Source: Erythrobacter sp.
GTDB lineage: Bacteria; Pseudomonadota; Alphaproteobacteria; Sphingomonadales; Sphingomonadaceae
NCBI RefSeq assembly: GCF_011765465.1
Contig: NZ_CP050265.1
Span: forward strand, 62,001-126,000
DNA length: 64,000 bases
Reading direction: 5' to 3'
A model generated the notes under the pieces. It searched no databases. It saw only the letters and a program-made list of their open reading frames with translations, and was not told the origin of the DNA. Both the position numbers and the translations under genes were made by a program. Positions 9,641 through 17,887 of this stretch are shown piece after piece; the first letter of the stretch is position 1, and each line of letters starts with the position of its first letter.

Positions 9641-10087
9641 ATGCCCGGCAAGACCCACTTCAAGCGCTTCCGCCCCGCCACCTGCGCCGCGCTCGGCCTC
9701 GCCGCGCTCGCGGCCGCCTGCGCACCGGTCGAGGATACCGCCTCCAGCCAGCTCGCTGCGGGGGAGGAGGGCGGGCGCGAATGCTTCTATCCGCGCAACG
9801 TCACCGGCTTCCGCAACGCGCCCGAGGGGCCGGACGGCTCCAGCCGCATCTATGTCGACGTGCGCGCCAGCGACACCTTCCTGTTCGAGCTCTTCAGCCC
9901 GTGCCGCGAGTTGACCTTCGCCCGCTCGATCGCTTTCGACACCATCAGCGGGGTCGGGCGGGTGTGCAGCGGGCTCGAGGTCGACCTGCTCGTGCCCGAC
10001 CCCAACCTGGGCACGCAGCGCTGCCAGGTGAAGATGATCCGCAAGCTCGAACCCGGCGAGGAAGGCGCGCGCGCCGGGGCGAAATAG
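9641..10087 (+). CDS. DUF6491-like lipoprotein
   Basis: 148 residues with a lipobox (LAAAC, Cys27) after a basic N-terminus. The body ECFYPRNVTGFRN ... YVDVRASDTFLFELFSPC ... TQRCQVKMIRKL has four well-spaced cysteines and matches the DUF6491 pattern of sphingomonad lipoproteins. Function unknown; probably periplasmic. It is convergent with the photolyase-like gene, the two stops being only four bases apart. Confidence 0.65.
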   Translation: MPGKTHFKRFRPATCAALGLAALAAACAPVEDTASSQLAAGEEGGRECFYPRNVTGFRNAPEGPDGSSRIYVDVRASDTFLFELFSPCRELTFARSIAFDTISGVGRVCSGLEVDLLVPDPNLGTQRCQVKMIRKLEPGEEGARAGAK

Positions 10088-10091
10088 GCGC

Positions 10092-11363
10092 TCAGCCGGG
10101 CAGCCCTTCCGGCGGGTTCGCGCCGGTGATGCCGAGTTCGCCGAGGATCGGCTCGATCTGCTTCTTCACCCGGAAGAACCCGGCGCGCGCGTGCGGCCAG
10201 GTCGCTCGCGCGAGGTCGCCCAGTATCCACGCCACGCGCCCTTCCTCGACCAGCGGCGCGATCTGCGGCATCAGCGCGTCGCGGGTCCAGCCGGTCGGCA
10301 GGTAGGGCACGGCAAGCCGCTCGATCCCCGCTTCGGCGAGGATCGCCGACAGATCGCCCCCGTCCTCCCACCACACGGACCCGCAGCCGAAGGCGCGGGC
10401 CCCCTCGTCCATCCCGCTTGTCACCGCCCCGCGCGCGAACGCGGTCGCGCCCGCTCCGACCGGGCGGGGCGAGCGCGCTTCGGGCCGGGCCGCGCCGATC
10501 ACCAGCGCAGGCGGGGCCGACAGGGCCAGCGGGACATGGTGCGCCGCCTCGTCGTGCAGCAGCAACGCATAGGGCTCGGCCAGGGCATCGGGACTGACCG
10601 GGCCGGGAAGGTCGAGCGAGCGGCGGCCATGCTCGCGCGGCTCGGTCAGAGGCTCGGCCTCATCGGCCAGCTCCTCGGCGGCGAGCGGCCCGCCCGGCCG
10701 GCTCGCGGTGTAGCGCGCGATGTTGTCGCTGCGCGCGAGATAGGTCTTGCCCGCCGTGTGCAGCCCGCCGACCCAGCGCCACGACAGCGTGTTCGAAGCC
10801 GCATCGCCGTCCTTGAGATGCCGCAGGAAGAAATCCGCGCCCAGTTCCCAATCGAGCTTCAGGGTGAAGATCCAGATGCTCGCGAACCACATCCGAGCGT
10901 GGTTGTGGAGGTAGCCGTGGTCGCCCAGTTCGCGCGCCCAGGTGTCGAAGGCGGGGATCCCGGTGCGGCCCTCCACCGCTTCCTCATAGGCGGTGCGCAG
11001 GCCCGCGTTCGCTTCGACGCGCGCGAAGGCCGCCTCGCGCCCCTGCTTGTAAGCCTCCCACACGCTCGGGCGTTGTTCGAGCCAGCCCTTGAAATAGACG
11101 CGCCAGAACACCTCGGAGACAAAGCTGCCCGCCTCGCGCGGGCTGTGCTGGCGCAGGACCGCCTCGATCACCTCGGCCTCGCCCACCAGCCCGGCGTGGA
11201 GCCAGGGCGACAATTGCGAGACATTGGCCCCCCCGCGCTCCCCCGGCGCCTCGCCGACGGGGCCGTCGTCATAGCCGCGGGTTTCGGCATAGTCGCTGCC
11301 TGCGCGCGGGAGGAATCGGGCGAGGCGCTCGAGCGCGCGGGCGCGTGTCGGGGTCCAGTCCAT
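10092..11363 (-). CDS. Photolyase/cryptochrome-like FAD-binding protein, altered domain order
   Basis: 423 residues from the chosen start MDWTPTRARA. Residues ~20-235 are a photolyase FAD-binding domain (VSQLSPWLHAGLV, SEVFWRVYFKGWLEQRP, GYLHNHARMWFASIW, NTLSWRWVGGLHTAGKTYLA). The usual N-terminal alpha/beta antenna domain is absent, and instead the C-terminal ~170 residues look Rossmann-like (ALVIGAARPE, IERLAVPYLPTGW, VAWILGDL), as if the antenna domain had moved behind the FAD domain. It could be a light-dependent repair or sensory flavoprotein. The start at 11363 was preferred to an upstream ATG because an EcfG-like promoter ends ~9 nt before it, implying a nearly leaderless mRNA. Confidence 0.7.
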   Translation of the reverse strand: MDWTPTRARALERLARFLPRAGSDYAETRGYDDGPVGEAPGERGGANVSQLSPWLHAGLVGEAEVIEAVLRQHSPREAGSFVSEVFWRVYFKGWLEQRPSVWEAYKQGREAAFARVEANAGLRTAYEEAVEGRTGIPAFDTWARELGDHGYLHNHARMWFASIWIFTLKLDWELGADFFLRHLKDGDAASNTLSWRWVGGLHTAGKTYLARSDNIARYTASRPGGPLAAEELADEAEPLTEPREHGRRSLDLPGPVSPDALAEPYALLLHDEAAHHVPLALSAPPALVIGAARPEARSPRPVGAGATAFARGAVTSGMDEGARAFGCGSVWWEDGGDLSAILAEAGIERLAVPYLPTGWTRDALMPQIAPLVEEGRVAWILGDLARATWPHARAGFFRVKKQIEPILGELGITGANPPEGLPG

Positions 11364-11372
11364 GTCGCGAGC

Positions 11373-11397
11373 AACCGCCAAAGCGGCAGGCGGTTCC
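11373..11397 (-). promoter_or_regulatory. EcfG-like promoter before photolyase-like gene
   Basis: On the minus strand GGAAC (11397-11393), a 16-base spacer and GGTT (11376-11373) match the alphaproteobacterial EcfG consensus GGAAC-N16/17-CGTT except for one base. The GTT ends 9 bases before the ATG, so the transcript would have almost no leader. Confidence 0.5.
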
Positions 11398-11554
11398 GCG
11401 CCCATCTGTGTCGAAATTATGGCGAATTTCGGAACATTGCCGCGCCTTCGCGCATTGGGCAGGTCAGGGTGGGGGAAGGACACCGACCCTGTTTTTAAGG
11501 ACCGCGTGCATCCTGCGCGCGCTCGTCACGATTGAAAAACCAGGAGCTACCCCG

Positions 11555-12130
11555 ATGAAACTGCTCAAGATCACCGCCGCTTCGCTGCTCGCTCTCGGCC
11601 TTGCCGCCTGCGCCGACGACGCGGCCGAGACCGACGACACGATGATGGCCGACGAAACTGCGATGAGCGAGGACGCGACCTCGCCCGGCACGATCGTCGA
11701 GGTCGCCCAGGGCAATGGCGACTTCACCACGCTGGTCGCCGCCGTGAACGCCGCCGAACTGGGCGAGACGCTGTCGGGCGATGGCCCGTTCACCGTCTTC
11801 GCCCCGACCGACGAGGCGTTCGGCAAGCTGCCCGAAGGCACGGTCGAAACGCTCACCACCGACGAGACCGACAAGCTCAAGTCGATCCTCACCTATCACG
11901 TCATCGAAGGCTCGATGGACGCCGCCGCGGTCACTAAAGCGATCGAGGACGCGGGCGAGGAGGGCCTCGTCGTCGAAACGGTCGGCGGCCCGACGCTGAC
12001 CGCCACGCTGGTCGACGGCGAGGTCATGCTGACCGATGCCGCGGGCAACACCGCGACCGTGACCGCGACCGACGTCGAAGCCTCGAACGGGGTCATCCAC
12101 GTCATCGACACGGTGCTGATGCCCGAATAA
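11555..12130 (+). CDS. Fasciclin-domain lipoprotein
   Basis: 191 residues from the ATG with AGGAG at 11542-11546. Lipobox LAAC (Cys19), an acidic Asp/Glu/Thr linker, then one fasciclin domain (FTTLVAAVNAAELGETLSG, FTVFAPTDEAFGKLP, LTYHVIEGSM, NGVIHVIDTVLMP). FAS1 domains mediate adhesion or small-molecule binding at the cell surface; the exact role here is unknown. A good intrinsic terminator follows. Confidence 0.9.
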   Translation: MKLLKITAASLLALGLAACADDAAETDDTMMADETAMSEDATSPGTIVEVAQGNGDFTTLVAAVNAAELGETLSGDGPFTVFAPTDEAFGKLPEGTVETLTTDETDKLKSILTYHVIEGSMDAAAVTKAIEDAGEEGLVVETVGGPTLTATLVDGEVMLTDAAGNTATVTATDVEASNGVIHVIDTVLMPE

Positions 12131-12157
12131 GCTTCGGTTCATCGCCGACTTGCGAGA

Positions 12158-12185
12158 AAGGCGGGCCCGTGCGGGTCCGCCTTTT
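12158..12185 (+). terminator. Rho-independent terminator after fasciclin gene
   Basis: Stem AAGGCGGGCCC with its complement GGGTCCGCCTT (one G-U pair), followed by TTTT, 28 nt after the stop codon. Confidence 0.85.
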
Positions 12186-12201
12186 GCGTATGCGCGGCTG
12201 A

Positions 12202-12230
12202 GCCTTTTGCATCTGGGCCTTTTGCATCTG
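12202..12230. repeat. Two direct 14-bp repeats
   Basis: GCCTTTTGCATCTG occurs at 12202-12215 and again at 12217-12230, with a degenerate half copy (CCGCCTTTTGCGTATG) overlapping the terminator just upstream. It looks like slippage-derived duplication of the terminator tail. Confidence 0.7.
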
Positions 12231-12273
12231 CGCGATCGAGCGATTAGACGGGGCGCAAGGAGAGAGAGAACCG

Positions 12274-12723
12274 ATGTCGCCACCCGCCTTCGCCGCCCCG
12301 GCCGCGCTTGCGGCTCTCGTATCGCTTGCCGCCTGCTCGGGCGATGAGGGCGATGCCATCAGCCGCGACACGCAGCCCTTTTCGGGCATTGCCGAGAATG
12401 AGACGATCGAAGTCACCGGGACCGAGCCGTTCTGGGGCATGACGATCGACCAGGCCGAAGGGGTCGCGGCTTACTCCACGCCCGAGAACATCGAGGGCAC
12501 GCGCTTTGCCGTCGAACGCTTCGCCGGCAATAACGGGCTCGGCTTCACCGGCGCGCTGGACAGCGGGGAGGGCGTCACCGTCACCATCACGCCGGGCGAA
12601 TGCAGCGACGGGATGAGCGACCGGACCTATCCCTTCACCGCCACCGCCGAGGTCGGCGAGCGCGACCTTCGCGGTTGTGCCTTCACCGACGCGCAGGGCT
12701 TCACCGGGCCTCAGGCACCATGA
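12274..12723 (+). CDS. COG3650-type lipoprotein
   Basis: 149 residues with a lipobox (LAAC, Cys21). GTEPFWGMTI, ECSDGMSDRTYPFTATA and a final GCAFT form the recurring pattern of COG3650 membrane/lysozyme-inhibitor-like lipoproteins. Probably periplasmic; function not established. The stop overlaps the start of the next gene (ATGA 12720-12723). Confidence 0.7.
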   Translation: MSPPAFAAPAALAALVSLAACSGDEGDAISRDTQPFSGIAENETIEVTGTEPFWGMTIDQAEGVAAYSTPENIEGTRFAVERFAGNNGLGFTGALDSGEGVTVTITPGECSDGMSDRTYPFTATAEVGERDLRGCAFTDAQGFTGPQAP

Positions 12724-13103
12724 GCGATGGGCGTCTCGGCGCGCCGATCGGGCGCAGGCCGGTGGGGCAGGGCTGGCGGATCTTCCTGTGGCTCGCCGCC
12801 GCGTTCAATTTCGTCGTCGGCCTGCTCGCCATGCTTTCCCCCGAGGCGGATGTCGATGCGCGGCTGGTCGGGCTGCTTATCTTCGCCTTCGGGGTCGTCT
12901 ATTTCCAGGCCGCGCGCGATCCCGAACGGCTTGCGCCCGTGCTGTGGGGCGGGGTCATCGCCAAGGTCGGAACCGCCGCCCTGTTCGCCCCGCTCGGTTT
13001 CGGTGCGGATGGATCGCTGCTGGTGGCGAGCGCGGTGGTGATCGACGGCTTGTTCGCGGTCGGTTTCCTCGCTTTCCTGCTGTCGCGCGGGGGCGATCTG
13101 TGA
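12720..13103 (+). CDS. Small four-helix membrane protein
   Basis: 127 residues beginning at the ATG overlapping the previous stop. About four hydrophobic segments (IFLWLAAAFNFVVGLLAML, LVGLLIFAFGVVYF, LWGGVIAKVGTAALF, VIDGLFAVGFLAFLL). No named family recognised. Translational coupling to the lipoprotein suggests a shared envelope function. Confidence 0.7.
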   Translation: MSDGRLGAPIGRRPVGQGWRIFLWLAAAFNFVVGLLAMLSPEADVDARLVGLLIFAFGVVYFQAARDPERLAPVLWGGVIAKVGTAALFAPLGFGADGSLLVASAVVIDGLFAVGFLAFLLSRGGDL

Positions 13104-13137
13104 CACGATGACGGGGCAACGAGGGGGAGAAAGAAGC

Positions 13138-13557
13138 ATGAGCGAGGACGAAACGCGCAGCGGCGGCTGCCTGTGCGGCAAGGTGCGATACACGCTGGCG
13201 GAGGATCCCGTCATGTGCGTCACCTGCCATTGCAAGAACTGCCAGCGCCAGGCCGGAAGCGCGCTGTCGATCATCATCGGCGTGCGCGAGGACGCGATTG
13301 CGATTTCGGGCGCGGTGAAGACCTATGACGACACCGCCGACAGCGGCGCACCCGTCCACCGCCAGTTCTGCGATACCTGCGGTTCGGCGCTGTTCACCCG
13401 GATCGACCATCCGCCCGGCCTGATGTTCGTCAAGGCCGGAACGCTCGACGACACCTCGAAGCTCGCGCCTGCGTTCCATTGCTGGACGAAGAGCAAGCAG
13501 GACTGGGTGCCGCTCGGCGACATCCCGGCCTATGACACGGTGCCGCAACAGGGGTGA
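13138..13557 (+). CDS. GFA/CENP-V family zinc protein
   Basis: 139 residues. GGCLCGKVRYTL, CVTCHCKNCQRQAGS and FCDTCGSALF give the seven zinc-binding cysteines of the Gfa-like fold first described for glutathione-dependent formaldehyde-activating enzyme. Most members have unknown substrates. Start at 13138 has a GGGGGAGAAAG purine run before it; a start ten codons upstream is less likely. Confidence 0.85.
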   Translation: MSEDETRSGGCLCGKVRYTLAEDPVMCVTCHCKNCQRQAGSALSIIIGVREDAIAISGAVKTYDDTADSGAPVHRQFCDTCGSALFTRIDHPPGLMFVKAGTLDDTSKLAPAFHCWTKSKQDWVPLGDIPAYDTVPQQG

Positions 13558-13623
13558 GCGCGCGCGCACCTGCGAACGGGTCGCAGGAAATATATCAACA
13601 TATCAGGCACTTGCCCGAACCTC

Positions 13624-13649
13624 GGAACCCGGGGGCGGAATCCGGTGTT
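13624..13649 (+). promoter_or_regulatory. EcfG-like promoter before LOV kinase
   Basis: GGAAC (13624-13628), a 17-base spacer and TGTT (13646-13649), about 75 nt before the kinase GTG. It deviates from CGTT at one base. It fits control by the general stress sigma factor, which HWE/HisKA2 kinases often help activate. Confidence 0.4.
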
Positions 13650-13722
13650 GGAAAAAGGCAACCTATGTTCGTGATCCGCGCCAGCGCGCGCGGCGCGGAC
13701 GAGGCCGTGGGAAAGACGAGAC

Positions 13723-14817
13723 GTGAGCACTGACGACCAGGACAAGCCGAGGCTGAGCGACCAGGCATCGATGCGATTCGATGACGCGCCAGAGAGGTTC
13801 CGCACGGGCGGCGCAGGTGCACGCAGCGGCGACCGCTTTTCGGGCGCATCGGGCGTGCTGTTCGAACAGGCCATGGCCCAGACCCGCATGGCGATCTGCC
13901 TGTCCGACCCGCACCTGCCCGACCAGCCGATCGTCTTCGCCAATCGTGCCTTCCGCCAGCTGACCGGCTATTCGGAGGAGGAAATCCTCGGGCGCAATTG
14001 CCGCTTCCTGCAGGGGCCCAAGACCGACCCCGAGCCCGTCGCCCGCATCCGCGAGGCGATCGTCAACGAGGACGTGGTGGTGGTCGAGCTGCTCAACTAC
14101 CGCAAGAACGGCACGACCTTCTGGAACGCGCTCCATCTGGGCCCGATCTACAACGACGCGGGCGAACTCGTCTATTTCTTCGGCAGCCAGTGGGACGTTT
14201 CCGACGTGCGCGCCGCGCGGGCGGAGGAACAGCACGCCAAGGAAATGGCGCGCGAGCTGTCGCACCGGATGAAAAATATGTTCGCGGTGATCTCCGGCAT
14301 CGTCAACGTCACCGGGCGGATGCGCGGCATCCAGTCTGAAGCGGCCGAGATCAACGCCCGCATTCAGGCGCTGGGCCGGGCCTATGAAACGACGCTTGAC
14401 GATGCCTCATCGGGCAGCATCGACATCGGCGGGGCGATCCGCGCCGTGCTCTCCCCCTACGACCAGGGCGGCGAGAGGCTGACGCTCGATGGCGAGAACG
14501 CGCGGCTGCCCTTCGCGATCATCTCGATCGTCGGCATGATCCTGCACGAAATGGCCGCCAACGCGATGAAGCACGGCGCGTGGACCGCGCCCGATGGCCG
14601 CGTGCGGGTCGCGTGGGAGACACCGGGCGAGGACGCGACGCTGGTGATCCGCTGGGAGGAAGCGGGCGGCCCGCCGGTCGACCCGGCGCGGATCGAGGCC
14701 GGGACGGGCACCGCGATCGTCGACCGGATGCTGGCGACGGCGCGCGGGCGGATCGAGCGCGAATGGAAGGAAAGCGGGCTGACCGCGACGATCACGGTCC
14801 CCGCGCGGGCGATCTGA
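13723..14817 (+). CDS. LOV-domain HWE/HisKA2 sensor histidine kinase
   Basis: 364 residues, GTG start. Residues ~50-160 form a LOV/PAS domain with GRNCRFLQG, where Cys93 would form the blue-light flavin adduct, and NYRKNGTTFWNALHLGPIY. Residues ~175-200 carry ELSHRMKNMFAVI with the phosphoacceptor His181 of HisKA2/HWE kinases, followed by an ATPase domain (LHEMAANAMKHGAWT, GTGTAIVDRML). There is no transmembrane segment, so it is a soluble photoreceptor similar in size and layout to the Erythrobacter litoralis LOV-HK EL346. The stop and the next start overlap as TGATG, coupling it to the response regulator. Confidence 0.93.
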   Translation: MSTDDQDKPRLSDQASMRFDDAPERFRTGGAGARSGDRFSGASGVLFEQAMAQTRMAICLSDPHLPDQPIVFANRAFRQLTGYSEEEILGRNCRFLQGPKTDPEPVARIREAIVNEDVVVVELLNYRKNGTTFWNALHLGPIYNDAGELVYFFGSQWDVSDVRAARAEEQHAKEMARELSHRMKNMFAVISGIVNVTGRMRGIQSEAAEINARIQALGRAYETTLDDASSGSIDIGGAIRAVLSPYDQGGERLTLDGENARLPFAIISIVGMILHEMAANAMKHGAWTAPDGRVRVAWETPGEDATLVIRWEEAGGPPVDPARIEAGTGTAIVDRMLATARGRIEREWKESGLTATITVPARAI

Positions 14818-15206
14818 TGGCGGGAACCTGCTCGATCCTGCTGCTCGAAGACGAACCGATCATCCTGATGGACCTCGAATTCGCGGCCGAGGATATGGGC
14901 TGCGATGCCGTGCCCGCCTCGAATTGCGCGGGCGCGCTCGAACGGCTGGCGACGCTGGGCGGGGTCGATGTCGCGGTGCTCGACGTGAGCCTTGCAGGGG
15001 GCGAGACGTGCCTGCCGGTGGCCGAGGAACTGGGCCGGCTCGGCATTCCCTACGTGCTCCATTCGGGCGATCTCGACCGCCACGACGAACGCATCCGCGA
15101 GCTCGATGCCGACCTCATCGCCAAGCCCGCCAGCGCCGAAACCGTCATCGCCGCTGCCATCTCCCGCTGCGAGCGGTGCAATGGCGGCGGCGACAAAGCC
15201 TCCTAG
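14817..15206 (+). CDS. Single-domain response regulator
   Basis: 129 residues, receiver domain only. Acidic pocket in LLLEDEP (11-13), phosphoacceptor Asp56 in VAVLDVSL, switch Ser83 (LHSGD) and Lys103 (IAKPAS) are all present. Without an output domain it probably relays or competes for phosphate from the upstream LOV kinase. A Cys-containing tail (RCERCNGGGDKAS) follows the domain. Its stop shares the palindrome CTAG with the stop of the convergent protease gene. Confidence 0.9.
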   Translation: MAGTCSILLLEDEPIILMDLEFAAEDMGCDAVPASNCAGALERLATLGGVDVAVLDVSLAGGETCLPVAEELGRLGIPYVLHSGDLDRHDERIRELDADLIAKPASAETVIAAAISRCERCNGGGDKAS

Positions 15207-16732
15207 AACAGCCCCGGAATCTCGAACTGCGCCGGGTTGGGGCGGCGCGGCTGGAGCATCCGCCGCGTGTCGCCCAGATCGACGGTCGCGCGCTGGGCCT
15301 CGGCGCTCGCCCCGGAAATATCGGAATCGCGCCGGGCGCTGATCGCGGTGCAGGACCGCCCGGCAAGGAAGTCGAGCGCCTTGGCGACCGAATCCTCCGC
15401 CGGGTCGCCGAGAGGGGTGAAGATGTCGTCCGCCGCCGCGCAGGTGTTGGGCACGGTGGTGGCGAGGCCGGAGAAGTAGTCGCCCTCGTCGTCGGCATTG
15501 ACGGTCTTGAACGTCACCGCCCGGATCCTGAGATCGCAGGAATCGAGATCGAAGCCCGACTGTCCCACCGGCTTGCCAAAGGTGTTGGTGCCGATGAGCG
15601 CGATATTGTTGCCGAGATAGGACTTCATCGAATTGATCACCAGTTCGCTGGCCGAGGCGGTCCCGCCGCGTGCGATGAAGGCGATCTTGACCGGATTGAC
15701 CGAGGCGATCGGTTCCGCCGCGCCGAGTTGGCCGGTCTGCGGGTTGAAGAAGGGCACGCTGCTTTCGAAGCTGTCGGTCCGGTTGCGGTCCGACTTGCTG
15801 TCGCGCCAGACTGTCCGGCTGAAAACCGAGCCGGTGTTGGGGCCGCGCATGAAATCGCCCATCACTTCGGCAAGCCGCACGAGGCCGCCGCCGTTGTAGC
15901 GGAAATCGATGATGAACTCGGTGACGCCTTCCTGCGCGAAGCGTTCGAACGCGTCCTCGATCTGGCGGTCCGCGCCGGAGGGAAAGAAGGTGCGGAAATT
16001 GAGATAGCCGACCTTCTTCGCCCCGTCCTGGATGATCTGCACGCCGTAGCGGTCGGAGATCGGGTCGAGCGAGAAATCGCTCTTGGCCACGCTCTGCTCG
16101 ATCACCGTGCCGTCCGCGGTGCGGAAGCGCAGGACGCGCGTCACTCCCGGATCGGACGGGCCGAGCGCATCGACCACGGCCTGCGGGCCGCCCGACGCCA
16201 TGAGGCTGCTGACGAGCTGGAGGTTGGTCGACGCCGTGCCGATCGCCAGCAGCTCGGTCCCCCGGTCGATCCCGGCGGCGAAGCCGTTGCCGTTCTCGAA
16301 GGCTTCGAGCACGAAGACGCGGTCGTTCGCCGTGTCATAGCCCAGCCGCACGCCGAAGCCCGCGCTGGAGCCTGAATTGATCAGCTCGTTCTCTTCCTCG
16401 ATCGAGGTGGCGAAGGTGAAGCCGCGGTCGATGTCCTGTGCGCGGGCCGGGGCGACGCGCGCGTCGAGGAAGTCCTGCACGTCGTTGAAATCGGCCGGGT
16501 TCACCGTGTCGTCGAGCAGGTCTGGGAAGAGATACCATTCATTGAGCACGGCATTGGCGAAGTCGATTTCCTCCGCCGCGGTGCAGGCGGCGGTCGTCGG
16601 GGTCGGGGTCGGCGTCGGGGTCGGAGTGGGGCTCGGCCCGCCGGAGGTGGGCGGCGGGTTCGATCCGCCGCCGCCGCAAGCGGCGAGAGCGAGCGCGAGC
16701 GTGGCGGTAAGCGCGGTGCGACCGATCTTCAT
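15203..16732 (-). CDS. S41-family C-terminal processing protease, lipoprotein
   Basis: 509 residues. Lipobox LAAC (Cys19), then a glycine run and a low-complexity Pro-Thr linker (about 35-47), an N-terminal helical part, a PDZ-like segment (AGFGVRLGYDTANDRVFVLE) and the S41 catalytic domain. Catalytic Ser is in GTASASELVINS (about 358) and Lys in TFGKPVGQS (about 385). A periplasmic tail-cleaving protease is expected. A short Cys-rich C-terminal part is unusual. Convergent with the response regulator, sharing stop bases. Confidence 0.85.
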   Translation of the reverse strand: MKIGRTALTATLALALAACGGGGSNPPPTSGGPSPTPTPTPTPTPTTAACTAAEEIDFANAVLNEWYLFPDLLDDTVNPADFNDVQDFLDARVAPARAQDIDRGFTFATSIEEENELINSGSSAGFGVRLGYDTANDRVFVLEAFENGNGFAAGIDRGTELLAIGTASTNLQLVSSLMASGGPQAVVDALGPSDPGVTRVLRFRTADGTVIEQSVAKSDFSLDPISDRYGVQIIQDGAKKVGYLNFRTFFPSGADRQIEDAFERFAQEGVTEFIIDFRYNGGGLVRLAEVMGDFMRGPNTGSVFSRTVWRDSKSDRNRTDSFESSVPFFNPQTGQLGAAEPIASVNPVKIAFIARGGTASASELVINSMKSYLGNNIALIGTNTFGKPVGQSGFDLDSCDLRIRAVTFKTVNADDEGDYFSGLATTVPNTCAAADDIFTPLGDPAEDSVAKALDFLAGRSCTAISARRDSDISGASAEAQRATVDLGDTRRMLQPRRPNPAQFEIPGLF

Positions 16733-17003
16733 GGAAAGCGCGACTCCGGAAAGGACAGCAAGGACGATGGTTTAGGCAGGCCCGCAAGGGTGCGAATCCC
16801 CGCTCTTCATGCAATGTAGAGGCTGCTTCGGCAAGCGGGCGGGGGCGTTCGGGCGGGGATCGCCGCGCCCAAGGGCCGCTCGCGATGCCGTTTCGCACCC
16901 TTGTCCGGCGGGTTTTCCGCAGAAACCGGGGCAAAAAGACCCGGCCCCGTCTACTATCGGGGGGGCAACCGCACTAGCACGAAGGAATGGAATCGACCGA
17001 GTC

Positions 17004-17591
17004 ATGACCGAATTGCCGCAATGGATCGCATCGAAGCTGCCCTCGGGCGCGCGCCACCCCGGCCTCGCCATCGCGCGGCTGGGGGACGAGCGCACGCTGG
17101 CGAAGGGCGGCTTCGCCCTCTCGAGCCCGGCCTTCGCCGCCGGCGACCAGCTCGACCCGTGCTTCACCGCCAAGGAGGAGGACGCGGTCGCCCCGCCGCT
17201 CGAATGGACCGCGCCGCCGCCGGGCAGCCAGGAAATCGTGATCGTCGTCGAAGACGCCTCGAGCGAAGGGGCGGAGCCGCAATGCCATTGGCTCGTCTGG
17301 GGCCTGCCCGGGCAGAAGGGCAAGCTGCTGGAAGGCGAAACCCCGCCGCGCACGGGCAAGAACGCGCAGGGCAATTCGGAATGGCTGCTGCCCAATCCGC
17401 CGCTGGGCGAAACGCGGCATTACGTGTTCCAGGCTTTCGCCACCGACCTGCCATTGACGACCATGCCCGGCGCCACGCGCGATGACATCATCAAGGCGCT
17501 CACCGGACAGGTCACGGCCTGCGCCGTGCTCCATGCGCCCTTCACCGGGACACCCGCCGACGACTACGCCCCGGCGGACGACGATTTTTGA
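17004..17591 (+). CDS. YbhB/YbcL PEBP-family protein
   Basis: 195 residues from ATG 17004. Signature pieces of the bacterial phosphatidylethanolamine-binding/Raf-kinase-inhibitor-like fold are present (FALSSPAFAAGDQLDPCFT, PPLEWTAPPPGSQEIVIVVED, HWLVWGLP). No signal peptide. Ligand unknown; such proteins are often stress-induced. In-frame extension to 16809 is rejected as it lacks coding character. The 270-bp gap 16733-17003 shows no other feature. Confidence 0.85.
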   Translation: MTELPQWIASKLPSGARHPGLAIARLGDERTLAKGGFALSSPAFAAGDQLDPCFTAKEEDAVAPPLEWTAPPPGSQEIVIVVEDASSEGAEPQCHWLVWGLPGQKGKLLEGETPPRTGKNAQGNSEWLLPNPPLGETRHYVFQAFATDLPLTTMPGATRDDIIKALTGQVTACAVLHAPFTGTPADDYAPADDDF

Positions 17592-17621
17592 CTTACCTGC
17601 CATGAGAAAAGGAGAAGGATG

Positions 17622-17870
17622 ATGGCTGGCAATAATGCGCTGCAGAAACCCGTCCAGCTTTCGGGGGATCTCGAAGCGGTGGTCGGCAAGGGTCCGATGA
17701 CCCGCGCCGAAGTGACCTCGAAGGTCTGGGAATACATCAAGGCGAATGGTCTCCAGGACCAGAAGGACAAGCGCCAGATCAATCCCGACGCCAAGCTCGG
17801 CGCGGTGATCGGGAACGACCAGATCTCGATGTTCAAGATGACGGCGGCGGTGTCGAAGCACCTCAGCTGA
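17622..17870 (+). CDS. SWIB/MDM2-domain protein
   Basis: 82 residues, almost only a SWIB domain (MTRAEVTSKVWEYIKANGLQ, then RQINPDAKLGAVIG). In bacteria these small proteins may bind DNA or chromatin-like complexes; function is not settled. ATG 17622 is favoured over 17619 because GGAG at 17611-17614 is then optimally spaced. It follows the PEBP gene by 30 nt and may be co-transcribed. Confidence 0.9.
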   Translation: MAGNNALQKPVQLSGDLEAVVGKGPMTRAEVTSKVWEYIKANGLQDQKDKRQINPDAKLGAVIGNDQISMFKMTAAVSKHLS

Positions 17871-17887
17871 CGAATTGGCCTGCCCGG

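Noticed and set aside
11430..11455. EcfG-like site before the fasciclin gene (GGAAC, 17 bases, CATT)
   Set aside because: The -10 element lacks the key GTT and the site lies ~100 nt from the start, so the match is too weak.
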